Source: Paractinoplanes maris (GTDB lineage: Bacteria; Actinomycetota; Actinomycetes; Mycobacteriales; Micromonosporaceae). Taken from it: a DNA stretch of 64,000 nucleotides. Position 1 is the first letter of the stretch; every line of letters starts with the position of its first letter. The translations under genes and the position numbers were made by a program. The stretch spans positions 62,001 through 126,000 of the forward strand of contig NZ_JALPVL010000009.1 in the NCBI RefSeq assembly GCF_023544465.1, read 5' to 3'. This document shows, in pieces, positions 17,653 to 25,282 of this stretch. Under the pieces are notes generated by a model, which ran no database searches, was not told where the DNA came from, and saw only the letters and a list, made by a program, of their open reading frames with translations.

Positions 17653-17800
17653 GTGGCGGCCTACTACACGTCGGCGGCTGACGGACTTCGCAGGTGGTAC
17701 GGCGATCTCGACGCCCTGGACGGCTTCGACCTGGCCGTGCCGCCCGGGGTCATCCACGGCTTGCTCGGGCCCCACGGCGCCAGCAAGACCATCGCCTCGA
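17653..17800 (+). pseudogene. DrrA-type ABC ATPase 5' fragment
   Basis: Residues 8-46 (GLRRWYGDLDALDGFDLAVP followed by PGVIHGLLGPHGASKT) are clearly the start of a daunorubicin-resistance-type ATPase. Walker A is damaged, GPHGASKT in place of GPNGAGKT, and homology stops right after it; the rest of the domain and any permease are gone. The frame runs open to 18024 but is meaningless after about 17800. Confidence 0.6.
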
Positions 17801-17959
17801 CGGCGGGTGGGCGAGCGTGGCTGGTTTCGCTACCGGTTGGACCGCCACGCCCAGCGCTGGTGCGTACCGCGGCCTGCGCCGCTCAGCCACAGCCTCGGGC
17901 TGAATCGCCGGTGATCGTGCACCACGACACGCCCCCATCGCTCACCAGGAGGAGAGCGC

Positions 17960-18583
17960 ATGAACTTGATCCACCTGCTGGACCGCCTGCTCGAAGCCGG
18001 TCTCGCCGACGTCACGGGCCGTAGTCCAGCGGAACTCGCCACCTACGTCGCCGCCCTGCCGGACGAACCACACAGCACGCTGGCCGTGCACCCCGGGCTG
18101 GCCACCGCGCGTCAACTGGCACCGCTGCTGCGCCACCACGACAAGCCCGGCTTCGTCGTCGACGACATGACCGACCTCGAGCAGTTCGTGCCCATCGACG
18201 GTCTTGCACTACCCGACTGCCCGCTCTATCTCATCCGCGAACCCGACCGCGGTGACGACATGCGCAACTGGAGCCCCGACGAGGCGCTACCGGCCATCCG
18301 CGACCGTGGACGAACACCGCTCACCATCAACGAGGGCATCAGCTGGCTGCTCCAGGAACCGAAGATGCTCGAACCCAACCACTGCTACATGACCATCGGC
18401 TCGCGCAAACCTAAGGGCGCCACCCTCGACGCCCGGACACCCGCCATCTGGATCAGCGGCGGCACCGGACACGACGGCAGGGCCCGACGCAGAGCCCCCA
18501 AGATCGGATGGTGCTGGGCCGGCAACCGCCACACCTGGCTCGGCTTTGCCTCTGCGCGACACCGCACCCCTCGCGATCAATGA
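17960..18583 (+). CDS. DUF5701 family protein
   Basis: 207 residues with AGGAGGAG just before the ATG. The conserved blocks are PLYLIREPDRGDDMRNWSPD, GRTPLTINEGISWLLQEP, CYMTIGSRK, TPAIWISGGTGHDGR and WCWAGNRHTWLGFASA, which I recognise as DUF5701, an actinobacterial family of unknown function. There is no signal peptide or membrane segment. The family often occurs as a solitary gene, and no partner is evident here. Confidence 0.8.
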   Translation: MNLIHLLDRLLEAGLADVTGRSPAELATYVAALPDEPHSTLAVHPGLATARQLAPLLRHHDKPGFVVDDMTDLEQFVPIDGLALPDCPLYLIREPDRGDDMRNWSPDEALPAIRDRGRTPLTINEGISWLLQEPKMLEPNHCYMTIGSRKPKGATLDARTPAIWISGGTGHDGRARRRAPKIGWCWAGNRHTWLGFASARHRTPRDQ

Positions 18584-18669
18584 TGTGACAACGGCAGCGG
18601 GACCGCTGAAGGGACCGCAATGCCATCGCGAGATAAGCCCGACGCCGCGGAGGGACGCGCAAGACCAAG

Positions 18670-19020
18670 TTGTCCCCGGACCTGGGCGAGGGGATGTGGC
18701 GGCGTCGCAGCAGCGGCATGGTCAACGAGAACGGCGTGTCCGGGGATCTCCACCATCCGGTAGTGCCGCCTGACGCGATCTATGTAGGACGTCAGGGTTC
18801 CGGCCTGCGCCGTTCGCCGTGGGCCGATCCCTACGGCGTCCGCACGCACGGCCGCGAAGAAGCGCTGCGGCTACACCGTCAGAGGCTGCAGGATCGACCC
18901 GAGTTGATCAAACGGGCGCAACGTGCACTACCGGGGCGCGCGCTGGCGTGCTGGTGCCCGTTAGACGTCGACTGTCACGCTGATGTCCTGCGCCGGCTGG
19001 TGGGCCGACGCGGGGCGTAG
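18670..19020 (+). CDS. DUF4326 domain-containing protein
   Basis: 116 residues. The C-terminal half has the DUF4326 signature: PPDAIYVGRQGSG, SPWADPYGV, EALRLHRQRLQDRPELI, and ALACWCPLDVDCHADVLRRL with its CWCP...CHAD metal-like cysteine/histidine cluster. The function is unknown; the domain is common in phage and actinobacterial genomes. The exact start is uncertain, since the first 35 residues are not conserved. Confidence 0.75.
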   Translation: MSPDLGEGMWRRRSSGMVNENGVSGDLHHPVVPPDAIYVGRQGSGLRRSPWADPYGVRTHGREEALRLHRQRLQDRPELIKRAQRALPGRALACWCPLDVDCHADVLRRLVGRRGA

Positions 19021-19312
19021 ACGCCACCGATGCTGAAGGCTTGTGGCCGTGCGGCTTTGTCAGCCCGACTGTGTCAGCCCGACAAAGTTCTTTCGCAGGT
19101 CAGAAGGCTGGTCCGGATCTCGGGCCGGTCTTCTCCGCGTCCTTGGGGACCACAAGAGTCAAGTAGTGCCAGTGGTAGCTCACCTTGACCGCCGCGCAAG
19201 CGCGGTCGCCGACCCGCGGGGCCTGCTCGCGCCACCGGCCGGCATCGGCCTTCTTTCCGGCCACCGTCGGATATCGCTCGGCATGGTGGTCGGCAGCTGC
19301 GATCATCCAGCG

Positions 19313-19942
19313 ATGGAGATCTGGTCCCATGACGGCAAGTTGTACGAGGCCTCCTCGGGATACAGCCTCCTCGACGATGCCTGGCAGTACGAGCTGATGG
19401 GTCTTACGGGACCTCCCGGCACCGGCCCCTACCTCTCTGTCTCCATTCCAGACGCGACACCCATCGGACCCTTCACGCCGAGGCCGGCAGAGCACATCGT
19501 CATTCATTCCGGCGGCGGCACACTGCCATGGCCGATCCTGGCGAATCTGATACGCGTGCTCGACTCCAGTGGTGACCTGGTCGACGAGGCACGTGACTTG
19601 TCGACCGAGGCCACGACACTTCCGCTGACACTCAATGCCTGGACCTACGGAACCCGTCGGTTCGAGGTCAATCACTTCCATCACGATGATTCGTGGTGCT
19701 ACGAGCTGTACGAGGTCGACACGCGCGCGGCCGAGAACAACTACATCGAGGTCCGCATCCCTGACGCGTCCCGGAACAGCGGTCCGTTCATCCCGATGCC
19801 CTGCGACCACGTGACGCTGACCATGCATGGCCGATGGACCCTTCCGTGGCCGGTGTTCCGGCGCTTCCTCGACGCCATGCGTGCTGCCGGCGACATCGTC
19901 GAATGCGTCAGCGACGAGCCCACGCCCGTCGATCAGCCATGA
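19313..19942 (+). CDS. Unrecognised protein made of two tandem ~85-residue repeats
   Basis: 209 residues from ATG 19313. Residues about 8-95 and 108-195 are copies of one module. Matching blocks: LDDAWQYELMGL / HDDSWCYELYEV, YLSVSIPDA / YIEVRIPDA, GPFTPRPAEHIVIHSGGGTL / GPFIPMPCDHVTLTMHGRWT, LPWPILANLI / LPWPVFRRFL, SSGDLVDE / AAGDIVEC. Each module seems to be a beta-rich domain ending in a helix. I know no named family. There is no signal peptide. The frame stays open upstream to 19043, but that part lacks protein-like sequence. Confidence 0.65.
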   Translation: MEIWSHDGKLYEASSGYSLLDDAWQYELMGLTGPPGTGPYLSVSIPDATPIGPFTPRPAEHIVIHSGGGTLPWPILANLIRVLDSSGDLVDEARDLSTEATTLPLTLNAWTYGTRRFEVNHFHHDDSWCYELYEVDTRAAENNYIEVRIPDASRNSGPFIPMPCDHVTLTMHGRWTLPWPVFRRFLDAMRAAGDIVECVSDEPTPVDQP

Positions 19943-20271
19943 CGATCGCTGCGGATGATCGCTCGACGCCGTGGGTCCGGTAACAGCTGCCGCACCGCTT
20001 CGGTCGAGCTCACTGTCAGGGTCCGAGCCGCGCAAGCCTCCCACTGCCCCGACCACAGCTGCACCGTCGGCACTCCAGCACACCTGCCCGGCAGTTCGCC
20101 ATGCCGCCGAAGGGCTCAGAGAGTGTTGTGATACCTCGGTGTGATCTGTGGTGACTGTGTCAGCCAAGATCATGATCAGGGATTTCCGGATGCCATGATT
20201 TGACGGGGATATCGGTCACCCGACGACGTTGTGGTGACACGACGCCGTCAGTCTCGTGACTGACGACCTAC
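19943..20271. other. Intergenic region with palindromes before the SARP-like gene
   Basis: No gene seen. It holds GATCATGATC near 20168 and the stem-loop CGTCAGTC-TCGT-GACTGACG (20246-20265), a perfect 8-bp inverted repeat ending six bases before the next start codon. Confidence 0.5.
20246..20265. promoter_or_regulatory. 8-bp stem-loop / operator directly before the SARP-like start
   Basis: CGTCAGTC, loop TCGT, GACTGACG. It could be a repressor operator or an RNA hairpin that hides the ribosome-binding region of the gene at 20272, which has no obvious purine-rich site of its own. Confidence 0.5.
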
Positions 20272-20838
20272 ATGTTGACTCAACCGATGAGCCCGCCGGC
20301 TGAACGGCCGAGCGGACGGAACGCACCTGCCCTGCACCTTTTCGAGGGTCCCTTCGTGACCGTCGACGGGAGTCGGATCGAGGTGCCGGAAGGAAGCAAG
20401 CGCCTGCTGGTCATCGTCGCCCTGCACCGCGGGCGCATCGAGCGACGATGCGCGGCCGGCGCGCTGTGGCCCATCGGGGATGATCTCCGGGCGTCGGGAA
20501 ATCTGCGGTCGGCGCTGTGGCGGTTGAAGGCGGCCGGCATCGATCTGCTCGCGGCGGACAAGTGGTCGCTGAAGCTGCGCGACGACGTAGCGGTCGACGT
20601 CCACCTGCTCAACGACTGGGCGACCCGGCTGATTCGCGACATCCCGACGGTGGAGGACCTGGCCATTCTCCCGTCGGCCCCGGACGCGCTGGACCTCCTG
20701 CCCGGCTGGTACGACGACTGGGTGCGAAGATTCGATCGGCACATAGCCAAGCCATCGTCAAGGCCAGCTTCTGACCCACGGAGCAGCCGTGGAACGGCCC
20801 TGGAAGTCAGCGCAGCAAGGTCGTTGCCAAGGGCGTAG
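20272..20838 (+). CDS. SARP-type winged-helix protein without a BTAD domain
   Basis: The first 95 residues resemble the DNA-binding domain of SARP/AfsR activators: LHLFEGPFVTVDGSRIEVPE, LLVIVALHRG and the recognition region NLRSALWRLKAAGIDLLAAD. LLPGWYDDWV (about 142-151) is the usual entry to the BTAD domain, but after it the sequence turns into low-complexity RPASDPRSSRGTAL and stops at 188 residues. The bacterial transcriptional activation domain is missing, most likely through frameshift or deletion. It is either a dead SARP or a small DNA-binding remnant. Confidence 0.5.
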   Translation: MLTQPMSPPAERPSGRNAPALHLFEGPFVTVDGSRIEVPEGSKRLLVIVALHRGRIERRCAAGALWPIGDDLRASGNLRSALWRLKAAGIDLLAADKWSLKLRDDVAVDVHLLNDWATRLIRDIPTVEDLAILPSAPDALDLLPGWYDDWVRRFDRHIAKPSSRPASDPRSSRGTALEVSAARSLPRA

Positions 20839-21223
20839 AGGTGGCAGAGCACTGATCGACCGTTGCGGTGGCGGTGTGCCAGGAAGGCGACGAACTGCTC
20901 GCGCGCTGCCGGCGGATCGGCCAGGACGCCAGGCCCCGCACGCGTCGGCGCTGCCTCAGCAGGCGACGGTCCTGCTCGCCCCGATGCGCGACCTTGCTGA
21001 CGCCGACCCGTCGATCATCGTCAGGAGCGACGACGCCTGTGGCGATATGGGCCAGTCCTTCTGACGAACGACAGAATCGCCGACCTCGGCGACCCGCGAG
21101 CGCGTCACGACTGCTGAACCTTGGGCGACCGGTAGAGATAAACCCAGCGACCGGCCGAACCCAGTCGGACTCCTCGGCCGACGGCCAGGTGCCCGGCGAA
21201 GTCCAACTCGCGAAGGAGCAACC
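20839..21223. other. 385-base region with no recognised gene
   Basis: Only short frames without family resemblance. One plus-strand frame ends in SSADGQVPGEVQLAKEQP with its stop overlapping the next GTG (GTGA). I could not tell whether a small peptide is made from it. Confidence 0.3.
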
Positions 21224-22459
21224 GTGAACGAACTCATGGAGGATTTGTCGCCCGAAACGGCTCGGCAGCAGCTGGTCGAGCACCTGACCGCGAAGGGCTG
21301 GATCACCCACCCGGAGGTGGCCGCCGCGTTCTCCACGGTGCCGCGGCACGAGTTCGCCCCGGCCGGCACCAGCGTCCGAGCGGCGTACGCCGATGACACG
21401 GTGATCACCGTCCGCACTCCTGACGGTGCGACCACCAGTTCGATCTCCGCCCCATGGCTGCAGGCTCATATGCTCGAGACTGCTCGTCTCCGGCCTGGCG
21501 GGCGCGTGTTGGAGATCGGTTCGGGCGGTTACAACGCCGCGCTGATCGCTGAACTCGTCGGTCCGGCCGGGACGGTGGTCAGTGTCGACATCGATGCGCA
21601 GGTCATCGCGAACGCGCAGGCTGCGCTGGCCCGGACCGGATACGGCCAGGTGGTTGAGGCCATCTGTGCGGACGGGGAGAACGGTTACCCGGGCGGCGGA
21701 CCGTACGACGCCATCCTGGTCACCGTGGAGTGCAGCGACATCCCACCGGCCTGGATCGAGCAGCTAGCTCCAGAAGGGCTGCTGGTCGCACCGGTACGGA
21801 TGCGCGCCAACACCCGCTGCCTGACCCTGCGCCGCCGCGGCGATCACCTTGTCGCGATCGCCGCCCGGCAATGCGGGTTCGTGCCGATGCAAGGAGCCGG
21901 GCACGACCCCGTACGGCGCACACCCCTGCTCGGCAACGACATCGTCCTGACCATCGACGACCCGAGCACCACCGCCGACGCCGAAGCGCTTGCTGCCGCC
22001 CTGCACACGCCGCGCGTGGAGGTGTGGTCGCCGGTCACCGCCCGCATCGACGAAGGCGGGGCTTTCGAGTCCATCCATCTGTGGCTGGCCAGCCAGCCGC
22101 GCCCGTACGGGGCGCTGACCGTCGATCGGAGCCGGGTCGGGGATCTGCTCGACCCGGACAACCGGTTCGTCTGTCCCACCCTGCTCGCCGGGGACAGCTT
22201 CGCCCACCTCACCCTGCGCCGGCACGAGCAGAGCAGCTACCAGTTCGGCGCCCACGGTTTCGGCCCCGGCGGCGCCGCGCCGGCGGCCGAGCTCGCCGAC
22301 CTCATCGTCGCCTGGGACCAGCATCACCGGCACGGAAGCGGCCCGGGCATCACCGTGCACCCGGTCGGCGCCCCGCTGCCGGCGACGGACGACTTGCAGT
22401 TGCTCCTACCGCGTCGGCACTCCCAGGTCGCGATCACCTGGCCCGGCGGGGGCCGATGA
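21224..22459 (+). CDS. PIMT-like O-methyltransferase with C-terminal extension
   Basis: 411 residues; GTG start with AAGGAG six bases upstream. Residues 10-200 are a protein-L-isoaspartate methyltransferase-type fold: AFSTVPRHEFAP, TSSISAPWLQAHMLE (the usual Q-x-x-S-x-P region in variant form), SAM motif I VLEIGSGGYNAALIAEL (95-111), VVSVDIDAQVI and PYDAILVTVECSDIPPAWIEQL. Residues 215-411 form a second domain with SPVTARIDEGGAFESIHLWL and GPGITVHPVGAPLP. The whole layout resembles the methyltransferases of FxLD-type lanthipeptide systems, but no LanB/LanC-like gene is seen. It overlaps the kinase gene by four bases (ATGA). Confidence 0.72.
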   Translation: MNELMEDLSPETARQQLVEHLTAKGWITHPEVAAAFSTVPRHEFAPAGTSVRAAYADDTVITVRTPDGATTSSISAPWLQAHMLETARLRPGGRVLEIGSGGYNAALIAELVGPAGTVVSVDIDAQVIANAQAALARTGYGQVVEAICADGENGYPGGGPYDAILVTVECSDIPPAWIEQLAPEGLLVAPVRMRANTRCLTLRRRGDHLVAIAARQCGFVPMQGAGHDPVRRTPLLGNDIVLTIDDPSTTADAEALAAALHTPRVEVWSPVTARIDEGGAFESIHLWLASQPRPYGALTVDRSRVGDLLDPDNRFVCPTLLAGDSFAHLTLRRHEQSSYQFGAHGFGPGGAAPAAELADLIVAWDQHHRHGSGPGITVHPVGAPLPATDDLQLLLPRRHSQVAITWPGGGR

Positions 22460-23085
22460 CAACGAACGGGAACGCACCGACGCTGGTGATCATCCGGGGG
22501 AACTCCGGCAGCGGGAAGTCGACCGTGGCGAGAGAGATCCGCCGCCGCTACGGGCGGGGCGTCGCCCTGATCGAGCAGGACTATCTGCGCCGTGAGGTGC
22601 TTCGCGAACACGGTAGCGACAGCTCCCCGACGGTGGCGCCTGGGTTCATCACAACGGTGAGCGGTGCGGCGCTCGAGGCGGGATACCACGTCGTGCTGGA
22701 GGGGATCCTGCACACCGGGCAGTACGGCACGCCGCTGCGTGAGCTCATCGCCGGGCATCCGGGCCCGTCGTACGTGTTCTGGATGGACGTGGGTTTCGAC
22801 GAAACGCTGCGCCGGCACGCCGGCCGCCCGGACCTGGCCCACGTGACCCCGGAGATGATGCGCGCCTGGTACGCCGAACTCGACCTCCTCGGTGTCCCGG
22901 GCGAACAGGTCGTCGACGAGACGTCGAATGTTGAGGACACGGCGGCGATGATCCTGCATGACAGCGGTCTCGGCGAGGCCGCCGCCCTGAGCCCGTGCCC
23001 GCTCGTCTGCCGGCGCTGCGTCGAGAGACGCGAAGAGGCAGCTCCTGGCGGCGAAGCCGGAATGACGGGTGGTCGGCCGTCGTGA
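22456..23085 (+). CDS. P-loop kinase (AAA/zeta-toxin-like)
   Basis: 209 residues. Walker A GNSGSGKST (15-23) follows VIIRG, with RRRYGRGVALIEQDYLRREV next, then GYHVVLEGILH and a FDETLRRHAGRP segment with an Arg-rich lid, the build of small-molecule or zeta-toxin-like kinases of the AAA_33 type. The last 30 residues (CPLVCRRCVERR...) are unlike the family and may be a readthrough tail. Start overlap with the methyltransferase gene implies coupled production. The substrate is unknown; APH/CPT-like antibiotic kinases have the same fold. Confidence 0.75.
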   Translation: MTTNGNAPTLVIIRGNSGSGKSTVAREIRRRYGRGVALIEQDYLRREVLREHGSDSSPTVAPGFITTVSGAALEAGYHVVLEGILHTGQYGTPLRELIAGHPGPSYVFWMDVGFDETLRRHAGRPDLAHVTPEMMRAWYAELDLLGVPGEQVVDETSNVEDTAAMILHDSGLGEAAALSPCPLVCRRCVERREEAAPGGEAGMTGGRPS

Positions 23086-23112
23086 CAAGTCCCAGGGAAA
23101 GCAGTACGAGCG

Positions 23113-23367
23113 GTGGCCGGCAACGCTGTGGACCCGGGGTGGGTGCCCACCAAAATGGGCGGTCCCGGTGCCCCCGACGACCTGCGTCTTGGGCACCTCA
23201 CCCAGGAGTGGCTCGCCACGAGCGACGACCCTCGGGCCGGCACGACCGGCGGTTACTGGTTCCATCAGCGGCGGCAAGAACCCCATGCGGCCGCCGCCGA
23301 CGAGCAGTTCCAGAGGAGCCTGCTCGGTGCACTCGCCCAGCTCACCGGGATCCCGCTGGGCAGCTAG
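23113..23367 (+). pseudogene. SDR oxidoreductase 3' fragment
   Basis: The 84 residues from the in-frame GTG begin at the NAVDPGWVPTKMGGPGAPDD motif that in full short-chain dehydrogenases lies about residue 180, and continue through TGGYWFHQRRQEPHAAAADE to the usual C-terminus. The Rossmann and YxxxK parts are absent; upstream is the kinase gene. It is a 5'-truncated remnant. Confidence 0.75.
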
Positions 23368-23406
23368 GACTGCCGGCGTGCACTCGATGAAGTAGTTGCG
23401 CCGCCC

Positions 23407-24255
23407 TCAGCCCTGTTCGTGCTCCCTGACGTGCTGGTCGGTCGATGCGGCCAGCGTCGACAGCAGGGTGAGACGGTCGGCTGCGGGGGTGCCCGGCTCG
23501 GCGTGGTAGATCACCAACTGCAGGCCTTCGCTGCCGATCAGCGCGAGCTTCTCGCGGCGCAGCCGTAGTTCGCCCACGGTCGGATGGTTGATGACGCCGG
23601 TTTCGCTGCCTCCGCGGTGGATGTCGTGCCGCGCCCACAGTTTGCGGAACTGCTCGCTCTTGAGCGACAACTCGCCGATCAGCGACTGCAGGCGCGGGTC
23701 GTCGGTGTCGCTACCCATCTCGGCCCGGAGCTGGGCCACCACGTTGCCGATGTTGTCGTCCAGGTCCGGGTGGTAGGCCCGGGCGGCCGGATCGGTGAAA
23801 AGCACCACCAGCCGGTTGGTGCCCGGCCGCATCAACGGCGAGAGCTCGACGGCCAGCTGATTGGCCGCCAGCACGTCGCGGTACCGGTTCACCACGAAGG
23901 CGGGCACGTTCAGCGTGGTCAGCAGCATCTCCACCCCCGCCGGCACCCGCTCGGCCGGGCGGGGCCGGGAGCGCTGGACCCTCGGGCGGGCCAGGTCGCT
24001 CAGGTAGGCGGTGCCTTCCGCATCCAGTTGCAGGACCCGCGCCAGCGCCTGCACGACCTGGGCCGACGGCGTACGGTCGCGGCCCTGTTCCAGACGCAGG
24101 TAGTACTCGGCGCTGATCCCCGCGAGCATCGCGACCTCCTCGCGGCGCAGCCCCGGCACCCGCCGTAGTCCCTGGCCGGGCAGTCCGACCTCGGCCGGGG
24201 TCACCAGCTCGCGGCGAGCCCGCAGGAAGTCGCCCAGCGCAGTGTCCTTACCCAT
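23407..24255 (-). CDS. XRE-family regulator with MmyB-like ligand domain
   Basis: 282 residues from ATG 24255 (MGKDTALGDFLRARRE). Residues 25-75 are the helix-turn-helix, with GLRREEVAMLAGISAEYYLRLEQGR. The C-terminal 170 residues are the MmyB-like PAS-type domain, with LNVPAFVVNRYRDVLAANQLA, NLVVLFTDP-like NRLVVLFTDP and GVINHPTVGELRLRREKL. It is divergent from the SDR gene at 24381 and 125 bases away, so it probably controls that oxidoreductase; this arrangement is common for the family. Confidence 0.9.
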   Translation of the reverse strand: MGKDTALGDFLRARRELVTPAEVGLPGQGLRRVPGLRREEVAMLAGISAEYYLRLEQGRDRTPSAQVVQALARVLQLDAEGTAYLSDLARPRVQRSRPRPAERVPAGVEMLLTTLNVPAFVVNRYRDVLAANQLAVELSPLMRPGTNRLVVLFTDPAARAYHPDLDDNIGNVVAQLRAEMGSDTDDPRLQSLIGELSLKSEQFRKLWARHDIHRGGSETGVINHPTVGELRLRREKLALIGSEGLQLVIYHAEPGTPAADRLTLLSTLAASTDQHVREHEQG

Positions 24256-24380
24256 GATCGCCACGGTAGACGCAGTCACCTGCCGGTGCCTGTCCCTGCT
24301 GCTACCAGGAACAACGGGGATCTGCCGACCACCGCGGTCCCCGGGAAGATTGGTCACCGGACACCTCGAAAGGAACTGAC

Positions 24381-25217
24381 ATGGCAGTCAAGACGTGGTT
24401 CATCACCGGCGTCAACAGCGGTTTCGGCCGGCAGCTGACCGAACAGCTGCTCGAGCGGGGCGACCGAGTCGCCGGAACGATCCGCCGGACCGGTTCGGTC
24501 GACGACCTGCGGCAGAAGTACGGCGAGCAATTCTGGGTGGCGAACCTCGACGTCACCGACCTGCCGAACGTGCGGGCCACGGTCGATCGGGCCTTCGCCG
24601 AGCTCGGCCGCATCGACGTGGTGGTCAACAACGCGGGCTACGGCCTGTTCGGCGCAGCCGAGGAGCTTACCGACGAGCAGGTCCTTGCACAGATCAACAC
24701 CAATCTGATCGGCTCGATCCAGGTGGTCCGCGCGGCCCTGCCGCACCTGCGGGCCCAGGGCAGCGGCCGGGTCATCCAGATCTCCACGTACGGCGGTCAG
24801 GCGACCAACTCGGGGGCGTCGCTCTACCACGCCGGCAAGTGGGGGATCGAGGGCTTCATCGAGGGCACCGCCAAGGATGTCGCCCCGTTCGGCATCGAGA
24901 TGACCATCGTCGAGCCGGGCGGCGCCCGCACCGAGTTCCGGTTCGACAGCCTCCAGCTCGCCGAACCCCTGGGCGCCTACGACGGCACTCCGGCGGCCAT
25001 GGTCCGCGGGGCCAAGGACCGGAGCCGGCCACCGCTGGGCGACCCGGCGAAGATGGCCGCCCGCATCATCGAGAGCGCCGACCAGCACCCGGCCCCGATG
25101 CGTCTCGTGCTCGGCTCCGACGCGTACAAGTTCGTGACGGCCGCCCTGCGCGAGCGGCTGGCCGAGATCGAGCCGCAGCAGGCCGCCGCCGCCTCGACCG
25201 ACTGGGCCGGCGCCTGA
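24381..25217 (+). CDS. SDR family oxidoreductase
   Basis: 278 residues with GAAAGGAAC before the ATG. NAD(P) motif TGVNSGFGRQL (9-19), NNAG at about 88-91, catalytic Ser in STYGGQ, and YHAGK with Tyr and Lys of the YxxxK pair, then EPGGARTEF. It belongs to the classical SDR group often annotated as oxidoreductases of unknown substrate. Divergent XRE regulator upstream; a zinc-less ADH follows after a hairpin, so the two oxidoreductases may form one unit. Confidence 0.9.
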   Translation: MAVKTWFITGVNSGFGRQLTEQLLERGDRVAGTIRRTGSVDDLRQKYGEQFWVANLDVTDLPNVRATVDRAFAELGRIDVVVNNAGYGLFGAAEELTDEQVLAQINTNLIGSIQVVRAALPHLRAQGSGRVIQISTYGGQATNSGASLYHAGKWGIEGFIEGTAKDVAPFGIEMTIVEPGGARTEFRFDSLQLAEPLGAYDGTPAAMVRGAKDRSRPPLGDPAKMAARIIESADQHPAPMRLVLGSDAYKFVTAALRERLAEIEPQQAAAASTDWAGA

Positions 25218-25227
25218 CCGGGAGATG

Positions 25228-25247
25228 CCCGGCCGGATCCGGCCGGG
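25228..25247 (+). terminator. Perfect hairpin between the SDR and ADH genes
   Basis: CCCGGCCG, loop GATC, CGGCCGGG: an 8-bp GC stem 11 bases after the SDR stop. It has no T-run and could attenuate instead of terminate, as the next gene is on the same strand 35 bases on. Confidence 0.5.
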
Positions 25248-25282
25248 TTGCGTGATCAGCAACCCCTGAGAGAGGAGATCCC

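Noticed and set aside
19100..20173. Long minus-strand frame opposite the two-repeat protein, ending in KVSYHWHYLTLVVPKD
   Set aside because: The ending looks protein-like, but the rest is a shadow of the plus-strand gene with no family match; no start or ribosome site supports it.
21224..22459. A full FxLD lanthipeptide gene cluster
   Set aside because: Only the methyltransferase resembles that system; no LanB-, LanC-like or clear precursor gene is present in the neighbourhood.
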